A stretch of 64,000 nt of DNA. Origin: Heliocidaris tuberculata (Eukaryota > Echinodermata > Echinoidea > Camarodonta > Echinometridae). The translations under genes and the position numbers were made by a program. Below, piece by piece: positions 1 through 11,140 of this stretch; within the stretch, counting starts at the first letter, position 1, and each line of letters starts with the position of its first letter. Location: assembly GCA_025618425.1 (NCBI GenBank), contig CM046836.1:19826072-19890071 (forward strand). The letters are read 5' to 3'. The notes under the pieces are model-generated. The model was not told the origin of the DNA and ran no database searches. It saw nothing but the letters and a program-made list of their open reading frames with translations.

Positions 1-125
1 AAATGGAAGTTTTCAATGAACCAGAAACTATTTATGTTATAGAGTTCACAGAAAGTCATTTATTATAATACATGTTTAAATAATGTGACGTAAAACAAAA
101 TTGCAATTTAAGATGTTCCCATCGG

Positions 126-212
126 GACTCTGACTCGGATGTCCAGGACTCGGGACTCGGATGCAAGGACTCGGACTTGGACTTGGACTCGGACTCGGAT
201 GGGATGGACTCG
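126..212. repeat. Degenerate (GGACTC)n hexanucleotide tract
   Basis: GGACTC-type hexamers recur with small variations (GGACTC, GGACTT, GGGACTC) for about 85 bases. No stable reading frame of interest is seen. It lies just upstream of a LINE fragment but appears unrelated to it. Confidence 0.8.
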
Positions 213-415
213 ACTATAGCACTGATAGAAAGGAACATATGTCTCCAAATAATGTTCCTGAAGCAATTTGTTTTCATTGTTTTATTAGCACTCCATGGTG
301 GTGTGGTTTTAGCCTTCTTCCATTTTACATTGTTTTAATTATAGTAGTTCATAGTTTTCTTGATGTCTAAAATTAATCAGCTTTTCCTCCTCAAATTGGC
401 AACAATTGGTCAACA

Positions 416-892
416 TTGGTCCTGCCACATTTAAACTATGGTATAATAGCATGGGGGAATTGTGCTGAATATCACCTGAATAGAATTTTATTACTTCAGA
501 AAAAAGTTTTGCGCATCATTTGTCATTCGGATTTTCGTTGCCACACTGATGCACTTTTTTATAAATATAATATCCTGAAGATAGGCGATTTATATAATTA
601 CAATCTTGGAACGTTTATGTACAATTTAGATACAAATGATCTGCCAAAGGTTTTTTATACAATGTTTACAAAGAGTGTCAATATACATCATTATCCTACA
701 AGGTCTGCCGGACTTTTTCACCTACCAAGAACAAGAACACTCCTTACGAACAAAACATTTATTTTTACGGGCTCAAAACTTTGGAACTCTCTTCCAGATT
801 CAATTCGAAATAAACCCACACATTTTAGTTTTAGTAGAGGGTTCAAAAAAATTCTTATTCAAAAATATAAACCTCCAACTGCCAGGATCTAG
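416..892 (+). mobile_element. Non-LTR retrotransposon reverse transcriptase, C-terminal fragment
   Basis: The 158-residue open frame has the features of the region downstream of the RT catalytic core in CR1/L2/Rex1-like LINEs: an LPHLNYGIIAWG-type motif at the start, a run of L-Q-K-K-V-L-R, then TRSA, an LPRTRT stretch and GSKLWNSLPDSIR near the end. The catalytic YADD region and the endonuclease are absent, so this is a 5'-truncated copy, as is usual for LINE insertions. The frame is intact to its stop, followed by a recognisable 3' UTR. The superfamily is inferred from motif order only; Rex1/Babar-like or L2-like are both possible. Confidence 0.8.
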
Positions 893-1354
893 GATGATCT
901 CCAACATCTTCTCTGTCCACACCTTTTCTCTCTCTCCCTCTCTCTCTTTCTTCTCCTCTCTATCCCCTTCTCTTCATCTCTCTCTCCTTCCATGGTCTAC
1001 CTTAATTGTGCAGTTTTGTCTTGTCTTGTCTTGTTTTGTTGGTTTTTGTCTTTGTCTTGTCCTGTCCAGCTTTGTCTTGTCTCATCCAGCTTTGTCTTGT
1101 CCTGTCCAGCTCTCTCAGTTTTGCTATTTTATGTATCATAGAGTTTAATGTATTACATAGTTCAATTACAGTTTAAATTCCATTTATGAAAATTATTATA
1201 GAAAATTATTGATTTTATATTATATTTATTCCAGGAACCCACAAAAACAAGCTGTGCTTTCCAGTGGGTTCCCTTTTTCATTTCTGATTTTGTATTTTGC
1301 TTTACAATGTAAATTGCGTTGATATGGAATGAAAATAAACTCGAATCAAATCAA
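893..1354 (+). mobile_element. 3' UTR and tail of the LINE fragment
   Basis: After the stop codon come a CT-rich stretch and a degenerate (TTGTC)n tract with three CCAGCTTTGTCTTGTC-type units (about 1015-1110). Next is a hairpin with arms GGAACCCA at 1234-1241 and TGGGTTCC at 1265-1272, then a short AATCAAA-type degenerate tail. A 3' stem-loop followed by a short simple-repeat tail is typical of CR1/L2-clade elements, where the RT recognises the 3' end. Confidence 0.65.
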
Positions 1355-2335
1355 TTATACTTTTTCCTAACTTGTACATAGTTTGAAAAAAATACAAATC
1401 TTTCTTAAATGAACCGATGAAAATTGCAAAATTTAACATAGAAACTGCCAATTTGAGCATGAAAATAGTGAAAATATTAACACTGCGTTGCAATTTAGAG
1501 ACTATATCACTATAATGATTTGTTACAATTAAATCGCTCTTATTCGAGAACAGCAAATTGTATATTGCATTCAAAATGGACTAAAAATTTTCAGTGAATT
1601 TTTCTCTTTTCTGCTCATGTATTATGTGTAATTCTGAACATTTTGGATCCAAAGATACTGCAAAAGTGTCACTAAAACGAGACACTGTACAGCTATCGGT
1701 TACCATTTATCAAATTGAAATAAATGTGAGTTTCATTATTCATGCCCAACACGAATATAACACCTCCACACCTCATTATTTCCAACAAACCATATGTCAA
1801 GGTAAAACACTATTTTGATATATTTTCCCTTAACTTCACATTGTTTATCAGTTTCTACATTTGATTTGATTTGTAGTTTAAGAAACATTAATGATTTAAT
1901 AATCATCTATACGTTTAACAGCCATTCCCCACTCTTCCACTTTCGTGTCAAATTAAAGCTACATCAATGAGAAGATTCCAACTTGTATGCAGTGTGTGCA
2001 CTGATCTTTTAATTATGCCATGTTCAAAGACTGACACTAGAGGGCACTATATTATTTCTTCCAATTCTTTCCAGTTTCTGGTCCAATGTGATTCTCATGC
2101 TCCAAATTCTTATCTGGTAGAGGAATAATGTAGGTGGGCAGATGAGTTTTAGTACAAGATTGATGAATGATGTTTAACTATTTAAAATATTTATTTGCCA
2201 CTATGCAGAAGGATCTCCAGCTATAGGCTCTTCCCATTTGAATTTCTTTCTCTCTCTCTCTCTCTCTCTCCTCCTCCCTTCTTTAATTCTATCTTTCTGT
2301 CTCTGTTTCTAACTTTCATTTCTCTCTCTTTATGA
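1355..2335. other. No gene recognised
   Basis: AT-rich sequence with only short chance open frames on both strands. A (TC)n run lies near 2250-2270 and a pyrimidine-rich stretch runs from there to the next mobile element. No splice-flanked coding segment or RNA gene was seen. Confidence 0.5.
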
Positions 2336-2751
2336 TTAATCCTTTCAGGACAGGAATTATTTAAGGGCTAAATTGATCTCATTTTGTTCTTCAAATTGGC
2401 AACAATAATATTTTTCTTTTAGTGCTACATGGTTCTAATAAGGTATAATGTCTTTGAATACAATATACATGGTGAATTATTATGTCGAAAAGTTCAAAAA
2501 ATTGCCAATTTTAATGGAAAACAATGATTTTGAACATCTCAATGTGTTGCCAATCTAAGGATTTTAAATCTTATTCTTGTTTTAAAATTCCTGGCATCAA
2601 AACGCAATATGGTCATGCAACAGAAATGGACATAGTGCATACAGATTTTTTTTCTCTTTCTACTGATCCATCTTTTATATTTTTTATATCTCTGAATCAA
2701 AAGCTATTGAACCAAACCACAAAATGCGGTCAATTGTCCCGAAAGGGTTAA
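2336..2751. mobile_element. TTAA-flanked MITE, copy 1
   Basis: A 416-bp unit bounded by TTAA at both ends (2336-2339 and 2748-2751). Its termini are inverted: CCTTTCAGGACAGG-type on the left and TGTCCCGAAAGGG-type on the right. The same unit occurs at 21577-21993 and, inverted, at 23838-24251. TTAA target duplication with CCY-type ends is the signature of piggyBac superfamily elements. There is no transposase, so it is non-autonomous. It lies downstream of the two-exon gene at 2841-3453, possibly in its next intron. Confidence 0.75.
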
Positions 2752-2840
2752 TCTCTCTTTCTCTCTGTACTCAAACCTGATCTAAAAATATCAGAAATAT
2801 CTCATTTTCAGTGAATGTTAAAAGAAAATAATAGGCATAC

Positions 2841-3453
2841 CTCCATGTTGTTGATCCAGCTTGTCTAGCTGCAATAAGTTGAGTACCATAGTGTTCATGA
2901 GGTGTATTGCCCTTCTCCTCAAAGAAGCCAGTTGACAAGTAAAACTGCATTATTTTCGTCATCTCCTGAGCTCTGACACAATTTGGGATGATCGTCCAGT
3001 ATGGTTCCTACAACTCTGACTATGACATCTAGTTGGATAATGCAAGCCCACGACAAAAGAAATCCTGAATTGAAAAGAAAACACATTCGGGGGAAATCGA
3101 ATAAGAATTAAATCACAATTCAAATTCATCATCTCAGGCATGCACAGAACAGAGTTAAATAATCATTCCAAATTCACAATTCAAAATTCATTTCTTAACT
3201 TAAGAAGAGACTGCAGTTAAAAATAAAAGTTCTACATTAACTATTCAAAATTTAATCATACTATTTACAGAGAAGATTGAGTTTTGGGAAAGGTGAAAAA
3301 TAATTTGTGAGCTTTCTCATTCCTTTCATACCAGATTGGAACTTTGGACATCACACTAGCAATATTCCCTGAAAAGGATTCCTCCTCAAATGCCCTCATA
3401 TTTGAAATATTATGAGAACTAGCTGAAGCGTTCGGACCAAACATCGACGCCAT
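2841..3453 (-). CDS. Two 5' exons of an unrecognised protein-coding gene
   Basis: Exon 1 coding starts at an ATG at 3453 (reading MASMFGPNASASS) and ends at 3269 before a GTAAAT donor. The intron is 2973-3268 and ends in TGTGTCAG. Exon 2 is 2841-2972 and ends before a GTATGCC donor. The phase matches exactly: exon 1 leaves CT and exon 2 supplies A, giving an uninterrupted junction FPKTQSSL-AQEMTKIM. Exon 2 continues FYLSTGFFEEKGNTPHEHYG and ends AGSTTWR. Further exons must lie below 2841 and were not found; the next downstream sequence is a MITE. The protein family is not recognised. Splice-phase agreement and amino-acid composition support a real gene. Confidence 0.5.
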
Positions 3454-3641
3454 ATGTGTGTGCAATCCCATATACCCACTTCTGTGTGCAGTGCATGTGC
3501 TCTTTAGCAAGATTGGGTCAATTTCTTATCATTTTGATTCTAAAACCTCACAGTATTCACTAATACTTACAGTATGTAGATATGATCACCCTTTCCCAAT
3601 TTCTTTGAGACAGTTTCTTTCACAATGTAATTGCATGACCA

Positions 3642-3789
3642 GGGCCCTTTTGCATAAAAAGTTGCGATTAAACGCAACTCAAAAAATCAAACGCAAGTGC
3701 CAAATACGCGATCCTGATTGGTTGAAAATCGAGTTGCGTTTAATTTTTTTGAGTTGCGTTTAATTGCAACTTTTTATGCAAGAGGACCC
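3642..3789. mobile_element. Small foldback MITE (about 150 bp)
   Basis: The left arm reads TTGCATAAAAAGTTGCGATT and the right arm is its near-perfect reverse complement ending TTTTTATGCAAGAGGACCC. Arms are about 40 bases with internal GTTGCGTTTAA-type repeats. No coding capacity. A short inverted-repeat transposon is the simplest explanation. Confidence 0.65.
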
Positions 3790-3796
3790 AGAACTT

Positions 3797-4379
3797 AAAG
3801 GAAACCAAAACCCAAGGAGATAATCAATGTTATTGGAAAGTGAGAATTCAGAGAAGCACTTTACAAAAAGTTTCATTAAAATTGGTTAAAAAATGAGAGA
3901 GTTATGGAAGTTTGAAAAGTCTTGTTTTACTTTCTATGGGGATCCTCAAATTGGCAAAATTGCTTCAAAATGGCTGATTTTGTGAACAACTCTCCATTTG
4001 TTTTGTACACAGATTTTCAGATTTTCCCCATTATCTTTCAAGGTGCAGTTGATCTCCTTCTGAGCTCAACATATATAATGGGAAAATGTATTTTACACCA
4101 CATATGTCGAGTTCAGGAGGAGACAAGGAGCACCCTGAGAGATAATGGGGAAAATCTGAAAATCTGTGTACAAAACAAATGGAGAGTTGTTCACAAAATC
4201 AGCCATTTTGAAGCAATTTTGCCAATTTGAGGATCCCCATAGAAAGTAAAGCGAGACTTTTCAAACTTTCATAACTCTCTCATTTTTTAACCAATTCTAA
4301 TGAAACTTTTTTTAAAGTGCTTCTCTGAATTTTCACTTTCCAATAACATTGATTCTCTCCTTGGGTTTTGGTTTCCTTT
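3797..4379. mobile_element. Foldback MITE with ~240-bp inverted arms
   Basis: The unit starts AAAGGAAACCAAAACCCAAG and ends with its reverse complement CTTGGGTTTTGGTTTCCTTT. The arms continue inward for more than 200 bases around a short centre. It is flanked by a direct AACTT (3792-3796 and 4380-4384), a probable 5-bp target-site duplication. A truncated copy is present at 54147-54504. Open frames on both strands are products of the inverted repeat and are not genes. Confidence 0.8.
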
Positions 4380-4665
4380 AACTTTATCTTTAAGAATCAC
4401 AAAAATTTTGTTGGCTAATCAGTAATTGTTTTTGCTAATTTTTGTGAACCTTTTTTGAGCCATATTGGCAAATGATAAAATATTGCAATTTATTGGCTAA
4501 AATCACAGAGGTCATGTAACCAATAATCTTTTGGGTCTTAATAAGAGAAAGACTATGATATTTACATGTATACTTGAAAAAAAAATTAGAGGTTTATTGC
4601 CAGCAATCATGCAGTAGATCTACACTTAAGGCTCGTTCAAATACTGTAAAACCAGAAATGCTCGC

Positions 4666-4956
4666 CAGGGCTGTCAACTTTGGGGAACTGCTTGGAGGGA
4701 TATTCGTGATTTTTTTTCTCTCGCCTGCCCTCCAATTTTTGGGGTCTCTTTTGAAGTCCAAAAATCTCTGACAAGCTATCATTTTACACGTTTGGAGGGA
4801 GGTTTTTTCATAAAGCGGGATATTTACATGCTTTGCGGGAGAGCGGGAGGAAGGGCGTCGTGGCGGGAGTCTCCCGCTTTGACGCTGGAAGGACGGCGGG
4901 AGAATTAGCGTCGTGGCGTGAGACTCCCTCCAAAGGCGGGAGGGTTGACAGCCCTG
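4666..4956. mobile_element. hAT-like MITE
   Basis: A 291-bp unit with 13-bp terminal inverted repeats CAGGGCTGTCAAC and GTTGACAGCCCTG. Flanking sequences TGCTCGC and TGCTCAC look like a slightly diverged 7-8-bp target duplication. CAGGG ends with an 8-bp duplication are typical of hAT elements. The right half is rich in GGCGGGAG motifs. No transposase. Confidence 0.7.
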
Positions 4957-5945
4957 TGCTCACGTGCATGAAACTTTCGCGAATTTTGCGAGTGGTCGAG
5001 ATTTGCGAAAGTTTCATGCCAAAATATTGAAATTGCAATTGAAACAACATAAAATGATCGCAATTCGCAAGTTTCTTGCTGCAAAATTGGCTGTAACTAT
5101 TCGCAAAATTTTCTGTCTTTACGGTATGCCGCTGTAAACCACCTAAATAAAACAATGTGGGGTTTTTTAAGTGTACTGACCTTCACATTTCTGTATCTTA
5201 TAACACACAGGTAAGTTTAGTAATACGCGCATGCGTAGGACCTCTGTTGCATCATTTATTGCTATTCATTTACATTTTAATGCACAAAAACTGCCACATT
5301 TTTTATGGCATGTGAACAAGCTTTTAACTTATATTTTCTAACTTTTAGTAGATCTATCTACTTTACATGTCTCTAACACTAACATTTCTACCTGTGACAT
5401 TTGTTTAGCATTTTACATGTGATATTGTTACCTCTGATTATTTTTTTCAGCAACTGACAACTGACATTTTACCTGGGTACGAGCTGGGCCGGGTCGACCG
5501 CCCCATCTCCAACGCCAACTGCACGGCCACGGCTAAGCTCGGCGGTCTTTCCCTTGGCCGGTGAGGTGGCCCCGGCGAGCCCTTGTTGGCCTTGCCTGGC
5601 TTGCGTTTTCAGCTGTGGATAATTCCACGATTTACAGTTGGATCTCATTCTGTTATATGCCATGATTTCTAACTCTTGGTTAGCTTATTTCATCCACAAA
5701 ATACCTCACCCAACTGACATTATATAAGTCTAACCTCCTTGATACCAGCGCCTGAAATTGAAATTCCGTGTTGTGATTTGTCCAAAGTTTTCACTAATTG
5801 CGCTGACATTGTCAGATTGGTTACCTTTCTCAGAAAAAGTTGAGCATGCGATGATGCGGAGCTTTCGTACAATAACTATGTGAGAACTGATAACCATTCA
5901 GCAGCCACCCGGAAGTACGATACGTAGGTTTACACGTGGTTATTT
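4957..5945. other. Intergenic, with one GC-rich block
   Basis: No gene recognised. Bases about 5478-5600 are strikingly GC-rich compared with the AT-rich surroundings and contain CGGCCACGG, CCTTGGCCGG and GTGGCCCCGGCG type words. From about 5880 the sequence becomes CpG-rich, consistent with the promoter of the downstream snoRNA host gene. Confidence 0.45.
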
Positions 5946-7402
5946 CTCTTTGAATTTTCGGGTCAACGAGTATGCTTCGGTGGAGGTACATTCTTTTCAA
6001 TATTTTGTAAAATGTTCGCTTGATTTCGCCTTATCATGTGATTTTTCTCTCTGCATTATAGCATGAAATGTAATATATTTCTCTAACCTTAGTGTTGTCC
6101 TCTAAGTTAAAGGTTGGCTGTTATTTTTTGTTGAAAACCGTTTCGAGTTTAGTGATTGTGATGCGAGCCAATAGTACTCCCCACGATATACCGCGAACCG
6201 CGCGGCGAACACTGTCTCAGAGTCCACTCTAGGGCCTAGCCCTCGATATGGCTATGGCGCAGCATGTACACGTGTGTTTGAAGCAAGTGGGAATGTCATT
6301 GTCATGAATGTTCAAGCCTGTGTAAAGATCCCTGTCCTGTAAAGCTATTGATGCTACTTTATATTGAGCCTGGTTTCATAACAATTAACATATGTTACCA
6401 ACATATTATTAGTCTCTCGTTCGCTAGCTCTTGACTTTAATAGAGACAAAAACGGTTGTATCACTCTGCTGTGCAAACCGACTACTCACCGATGCGTAGT
6501 TGGAAAACTCGTAATAATTTGATTTTTCCTCATATATCTAGATCTAGATTTTATGATTGAATTGGTTAGGCCTACTGGCCTAGGCTCGTAATAGTTACGG
6601 AATCTGTTCAACTTACCAATTTTAATGAATAATCTGTTTAATGCTCCTTTTTCAGGTAATTCAGCAGCATCGGAAATACACGGGGGCGACGGGCGATTTC
6701 GCCCTCGTCGGCCCCCATATCGCCCCAATAAATGCTGGAAAACCTGTATTCGGGGGCGACCGTTTTCATATGAGTCGCCCCCATCAATGATTCGAAAGAA
6801 AATCACTATTATGCTCAAAAAGCAGCTAAATTCAACCTTTTATCTCGTTGTTGACTCAGAGCTTAGTACATCGCGAATGTGTAGCATCGTGAGCGCTAGA
6901 CCAAATGACAATTATAGCCAGATATCGCATATCGACAGGGAAACTGAAGATAGCGCTTTTTTCACGCATACAATAGTAACCACCTTCATTTAAAGGGTTG
7001 TATAAATTCATCGACAGCTTCATTTCACTTAGTCTTTGCGCGACACCTTTTGTGAAAATTTCCTTTCCGAAACGCAATATTACTGTTACAATGATAGGTT
7101 TAAAATTACCATCATCCGTGTAATGAGACTATCACTAGATCTACGACCAGATACACCACACAGAGAAATTGTCCCTTACCACATTAAGTCCGTAGTCACC
7201 TCAAAAAATCAATCTGTAAAGCCAAAGCCTGCCTAAAAAATGCGGAATTAGTGCCATTTTTCCAAAGCACGCGGCGCTTAAGTCAGGTTGTGAGAAACAG
7301 AGTCAGGGCTTTTTACTTATCGTGCGCGCTTTAGGTATAGTATGTGTTCTTCTTTAATCATTTATGGTAATTTCTCATTTTCAATTTTTTTTTTTGAATT
7401 AT

Positions 7403-7560
7403 ACCTCGGTGATGATTCGATGATGAGGCTGATGCTTTACACCATGTAACTTTATCAATGGCAGTATGACATGTCTTGTGTCATACTGCATTACATTGTG
7501 TAGCTGCATGTAGTAGCTTGCAACCAGTGATGACAGTTTCGAGGCATTTGTCTGAGAGGA
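7403..7560 (+). ncRNA. SNORD15: Box C/D snoRNA U15, copy 1
   Basis: About 158 nt. Box C GTGATGA is at 7409-7415 and box D CTGA at 7552-7555, enclosed by a CCTC/GAGG terminal stem. Immediately upstream of box D is GAGGCATTTGT, complementary to CAAATGCCTC of 28S rRNA, the known U15 target. The 5' part GATGATGAGGCTGA also resembles U15. The unusual length (about 150 nt) fits U15. It lies in the first intron, about 200 nt before the 3' splice site. Confidence 0.85.
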
Positions 7561-7586
7561 TTGTTTGATGTAAAAAAAAAGAAAAG

Positions 7587-7621
7587 AGGCATTTGTCTGA
7601 GAGGAAAGTTTGATGTAAAAA
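7587..7621 (+). repeat. Partial duplicate of the U15 3' end
   Basis: A second GAGGCATTTGTCTGAGAGGA block follows the end of U15 copy 1 by 26 bases, with the same downstream GTTTGATGTAAA. It carries the guide and box D but no box C, so it is a tandem slip duplication rather than a functional snoRNA. Confidence 0.8.
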
Positions 7622-8022
7622 AAAGTCTTCATGCATTTGGTCCAACTTACAGTAGAAGTAACCACTTTTGCTACATAAAGGGCAGGCATTTCCTATTATT
7701 GCAGTTTATTGCTCTAACAGATTCTGTTATTCTCATATTTTCTTTGCCTCCACTGTACAGGTGGTCACAGTAATCGTATGACTTGCAGTGAAAGACAGAT
7801 TAGTTGTCTCTAACCGTTTATGAGGTAAGTGAAATCATTGTAAAGCATGATGTAATGATTGATGTGTGCAATAGAACATGCTTCATCAGAAAACTAGTTT
7901 TGAGTTTGAAGAAAATTGCCACACATTCCTGTTAAGACGAAACATCAAGATTCCCAAGACGGATGTATTTTATATTTGCATTTCTTTATTTTGAAGAAAG
8001 AAAGTAACAAGAACAATGTTAA

Positions 8023-8180
8023 TCCTCGGTGATGATTCGATGACGAGGCTGATGCTTAGCACCATGTAACTGTATCAATGGCAGTGTGACATGTCTTGTG
8101 TCATACTGCATTACATTGTGTAGCTGCATGTAGTAGCTAGCAACCGTTGATGACAGTTTCGAGGCATTTGTCTGAGAGGA
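8023..8180 (+). ncRNA. SNORD15: Box C/D snoRNA U15, copy 2
   Basis: Terminal stem TCCTC/GAGGA, box C GTGATGA at 8029-8035, box D CTGA in TCTGAGAGGA at 8171-8180. The 28S guide GAGGCATTTGT is conserved. It differs from copy 1 by scattered substitutions in the central region. It is the only snoRNA in intron 7825-8343. Confidence 0.87.
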
Positions 8181-8601
8181 GAGTTTCATGGTAATAAAAT
8201 CTTGTATTTGGTCCAGCTTAAAAGTAGAAGCATCCACTTATGTTATTTTTTATATGAAGGGTAGACATTTGTTGTACATGCTGCATTTTCCTGCTCAGAC
8301 AAGTTCTGTCAATTTATTTATTTATTTTTTTCTTTTCCTACAGTTTGATTAAGATGATGGTACAGCATGCTGGAAATGATGCATTCTGTTCGATTTGTTC
8401 TTCCAAAGTCCATCAGGTAAGTGAAAGTATTTTAATACATGATTCATGTGATGTTTGAATTGTGAAAGGAACCTGCACAATCAGAAAACTCTATGGGATT
8501 GAGGAAAATGACCAGATATTCCTGTTTGCGCAAAATACCACAGCTTCTTAGGACAATTATATTGTTTGTGCTGGAGACCGAAAAGAACAAGACCATGTTA
8601 A

Positions 8602-8759
8602 TCCTCGGTGATGATTCGATGACGAGGCTGATGCTTAGCACCATGTAACTGTATCAATGGCAGCGTGACATGTCTTGTGTCATGCTGCATTACATTGTGT
8701 AGCTGCATGCCGTAGCTAGCAAACGGTGATGACAGTTTCGAGGCATTTGTCTGAGAGGA
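8602..8759 (+). ncRNA. SNORD15: Box C/D snoRNA U15, copy 3
   Basis: Same terminal stem, boxes C and D and guide as the other copies; box D is at 8751-8754. The intron 5' flank (GTAAGTGAAAG and the following ~90 bases) is also similar to that of copy 2, so whole intron-exon units were duplicated. It lies in intron 8417-8910. Confidence 0.87.
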
Positions 8760-9196
8760 GAGTTTGATGGTTAAAAATAAGCTTCTTCTACTTGCTCCAA
8801 CTTATAAGAGAAGCAACCAGTTTTGCTACATTGAGGTCAAGCTTTTTGTTGTACATCGCAGTTTCTTGCTTACACATATTCTTTCACCATTATGATTTCT
8901 TTTCCTCCAGGTTCCTCCAAGTTGGTCAAAGAGGTCATACAGGTCGCTCAAAGAGGTCATATAGTATGCAAGGAAGAATAGTTTTTGAAGACTTTTCGGT
9001 AAGAGAGATCATTTTACAGCATGATTTCTGTGATGTTTACAAAAATGCCAATGGAACATGCACGGTCACTAAATGTCCATGCCTGTGCAAATTACTTAAT
9101 TTTCTTGTCGATAGAAGATACCAAGATTCTTTGGACAGTGATGTTGTTAGTGCATGTCTCTTATTCTGAAGAAGTAATAATACAAGAACATGATAA

Positions 9197-9354
9197 TCCT
9201 CGGTGATGATTCGATGACGAGGCTGATGCTTAGCACCATGTAACTGTATCAATGGCAGTATGACATGTCTTATGTCTTACTGCATTACATTGTGTAGCTG
9301 CATGCCGTAGCTAGCAACCAGTGATGACAGTTTCGAGGCATTTGTCTGAGAGGA
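9197..9354 (+). ncRNA. SNORD15: Box C/D snoRNA U15, copy 4
   Basis: Stem, box C, box D and the GAGGCATTTGT guide are all intact. It lies in intron 8999-9546. Downstream, a poly-G run (about 9383-9401) interrupts the intron before the next exon. Confidence 0.87.
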
Positions 9355-9726
9355 AAAATGCACATAAATTGAACCTATTTGGTGGGGGGGGGGGGGGGGG
9401 GAGCAGAAATGATTTATATCTCATTGACTCTTCATAGGGCCATGTTGCTTGAGGAAAAGCCACATTCGTGGTTTGAACTACTTCTGACTAGTAATAAATG
9501 AATTCATTTTCCCTACTTTGTGTTTTGTCTCGTCCTCTGCATTTAGGCTTCCATTCACGGTGGATATGAATGCTATGTTGCAGAATTCTTCACATCAAGA
9601 ATATAATTGGTAAGTGAAATATTTTGTTATAGTCTCCTTTTGTATGAAAAAGTAGGAATAGAATAACTTTCTCTCACTATTGAAAGGGTTTAAGATGACC
9701 ACAATGTCCAAGCTTATGGAAGTCAC

Positions 9727-9813
9727 GTGCCAATGATGAACACTCTTAATCTAGTTTCAAGACGGAGCTGACAAACCATCGTTTGTTGGAGACATCCTTA
9801 CTCACCTGAGGCA
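9727..9813 (+). ncRNA. Box C/D snoRNA family B, copy 1 (U21-type 28S guide)
   Basis: Terminal stem TGCC/GGCA, box C ATGATGA at about 9733-9739 and box D CTGA at 9806-9809. An internal CTGA (box D') is preceded by GTTTCAAGACGG, complementary to CCGTCTTGAAAC of 28S rRNA. That is the site guided by SNORD21 in vertebrates, although in U21 the guide sits next to box D and here next to D'. The second guide, CATCCTTACTCAC before box D, is not assigned. It lies in intron 9610-10253. Confidence 0.75.
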
Positions 9814-10633
9814 TAGACTTCAAATCTTGTAGAACTGTTCTTGCAATTCTGTATATTTTAAAGATGATTTTGAGTATTGATTTGGTCAGTGCAATTGCAT
9901 TGTGACAGAAAAAGTCTTTGGTTAATTGTGTAGTAATGAGACATAATTCTGTGTGATGAGATTTGGAATCATCAGACTTAACAAAATATTGACTAAATCT
10001 TGCTGAAAAATATGAACAGTGAAAAGAACTATATGCAGATGTGGGTATATGGGACTACAGAAACATATGGCATCAGAGATCTGGTCTGAAGTTTTGTGCT
10101 CTTTTTAGTCATATTTGAAATGGTATTTGAATAGAAATCCTTTTTATGTAACATGGCTACTATATTCTTCCTCAAAGGAATAAGAAGAAGGAGACAGCTC
10201 ACCTATATTATGTTTTTAACCAGTTTTGATGATCTTCTCTTTCCTTCATTTAGGCCTCCATGTGTCATGTGCCTTTTCTTCTCTACACCATGTAGTGAAA
10301 GATGGGATCCTTTACTGAGAAGAGAAATACAAGTAAGTGATACCAAACTAACAGCATTTGGGTTTATTGTGAAAATGTTTACAATTGTCCAAAATCAAGA
10401 TGGGCCGAACTTTGATCGAAGTTGCAACTGCTCTTACCAGATGTAATACTTTCTTCATCAGCCATTGACTTGCTGATTCTTTGATCGTAGGTTATCCAGT
10501 ATTCTCTTGTATGTATTTTACAATTTATATTGCATGTTGAAACCTTCGAAAGACAGATTTTAATCATCTTTTGATAAAGATTTTCATGCCAAACCCCACT
10601 ACATCAAAGTTTGAATACTAGTACCCAAGTCAT

Positions 10634-10721
10634 GTGCCAGTGATGAACACTCTTAATCTAGTTTCAAGACGGAGCTGACAAACCATTGTTTGTTGGAGAC
10701 ATCCTTACTCACCTGAGGCAC
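10634..10721 (+). ncRNA. Box C/D snoRNA family B, copy 2 (U21-type 28S guide)
   Basis: Terminal stem GTGCC/GGCAC, box C GTGATGA, internal D' CTGA and box D CTGA at 10713-10716. Both guide regions are identical to copy 1; differences are confined to linkers. It is the single snoRNA of intron 10333-10804, about 83 nt from the 3' splice site, close to the 70-80 nt spacing usual for vertebrate intronic C/D snoRNAs. Confidence 0.77.
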
Positions 10722-11140
10722 TGACTGGAATGTAATCAAACCTAATGAACTTTGTGATGTCACAATAGAAATTTGTGTATTTTACTTGTGTAATATGTTG
10801 ATAGATGTACCCTCCCATGGACCAAGGTTACCAGTACATATAGAAGTAAGATGTAATGATAAACTTTCATATGATGTCAATCTCTATACGGAATGCATGC
10901 TTAGCTGCTATTTAATGAACTTTATTAATTTTTTGTGTTTTCTGTATGATTTGTTCAGCTCAAAGAAAGCCAAGATGGTGTTGCCTTTTTAGGTCTGGAC
11001 AATGAGACAGGTGAGTGGTGCATCTCCAAGTTCCCAAATATCTTGGGGAAATTATGAAGGGAAAATCTGAACGATTGAAAATAAAGGTACATCATTTGGT
11101 AGGCAATTTTTAGAGCCTGATAAAGTGGAAAATTTCTTTT

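Noticed and set aside
3922..4230. 102-codon plus-strand frame
   Set aside because: It lies across the inverted arms of a foldback MITE; the same peptide start recurs at 54320 in the truncated copy.
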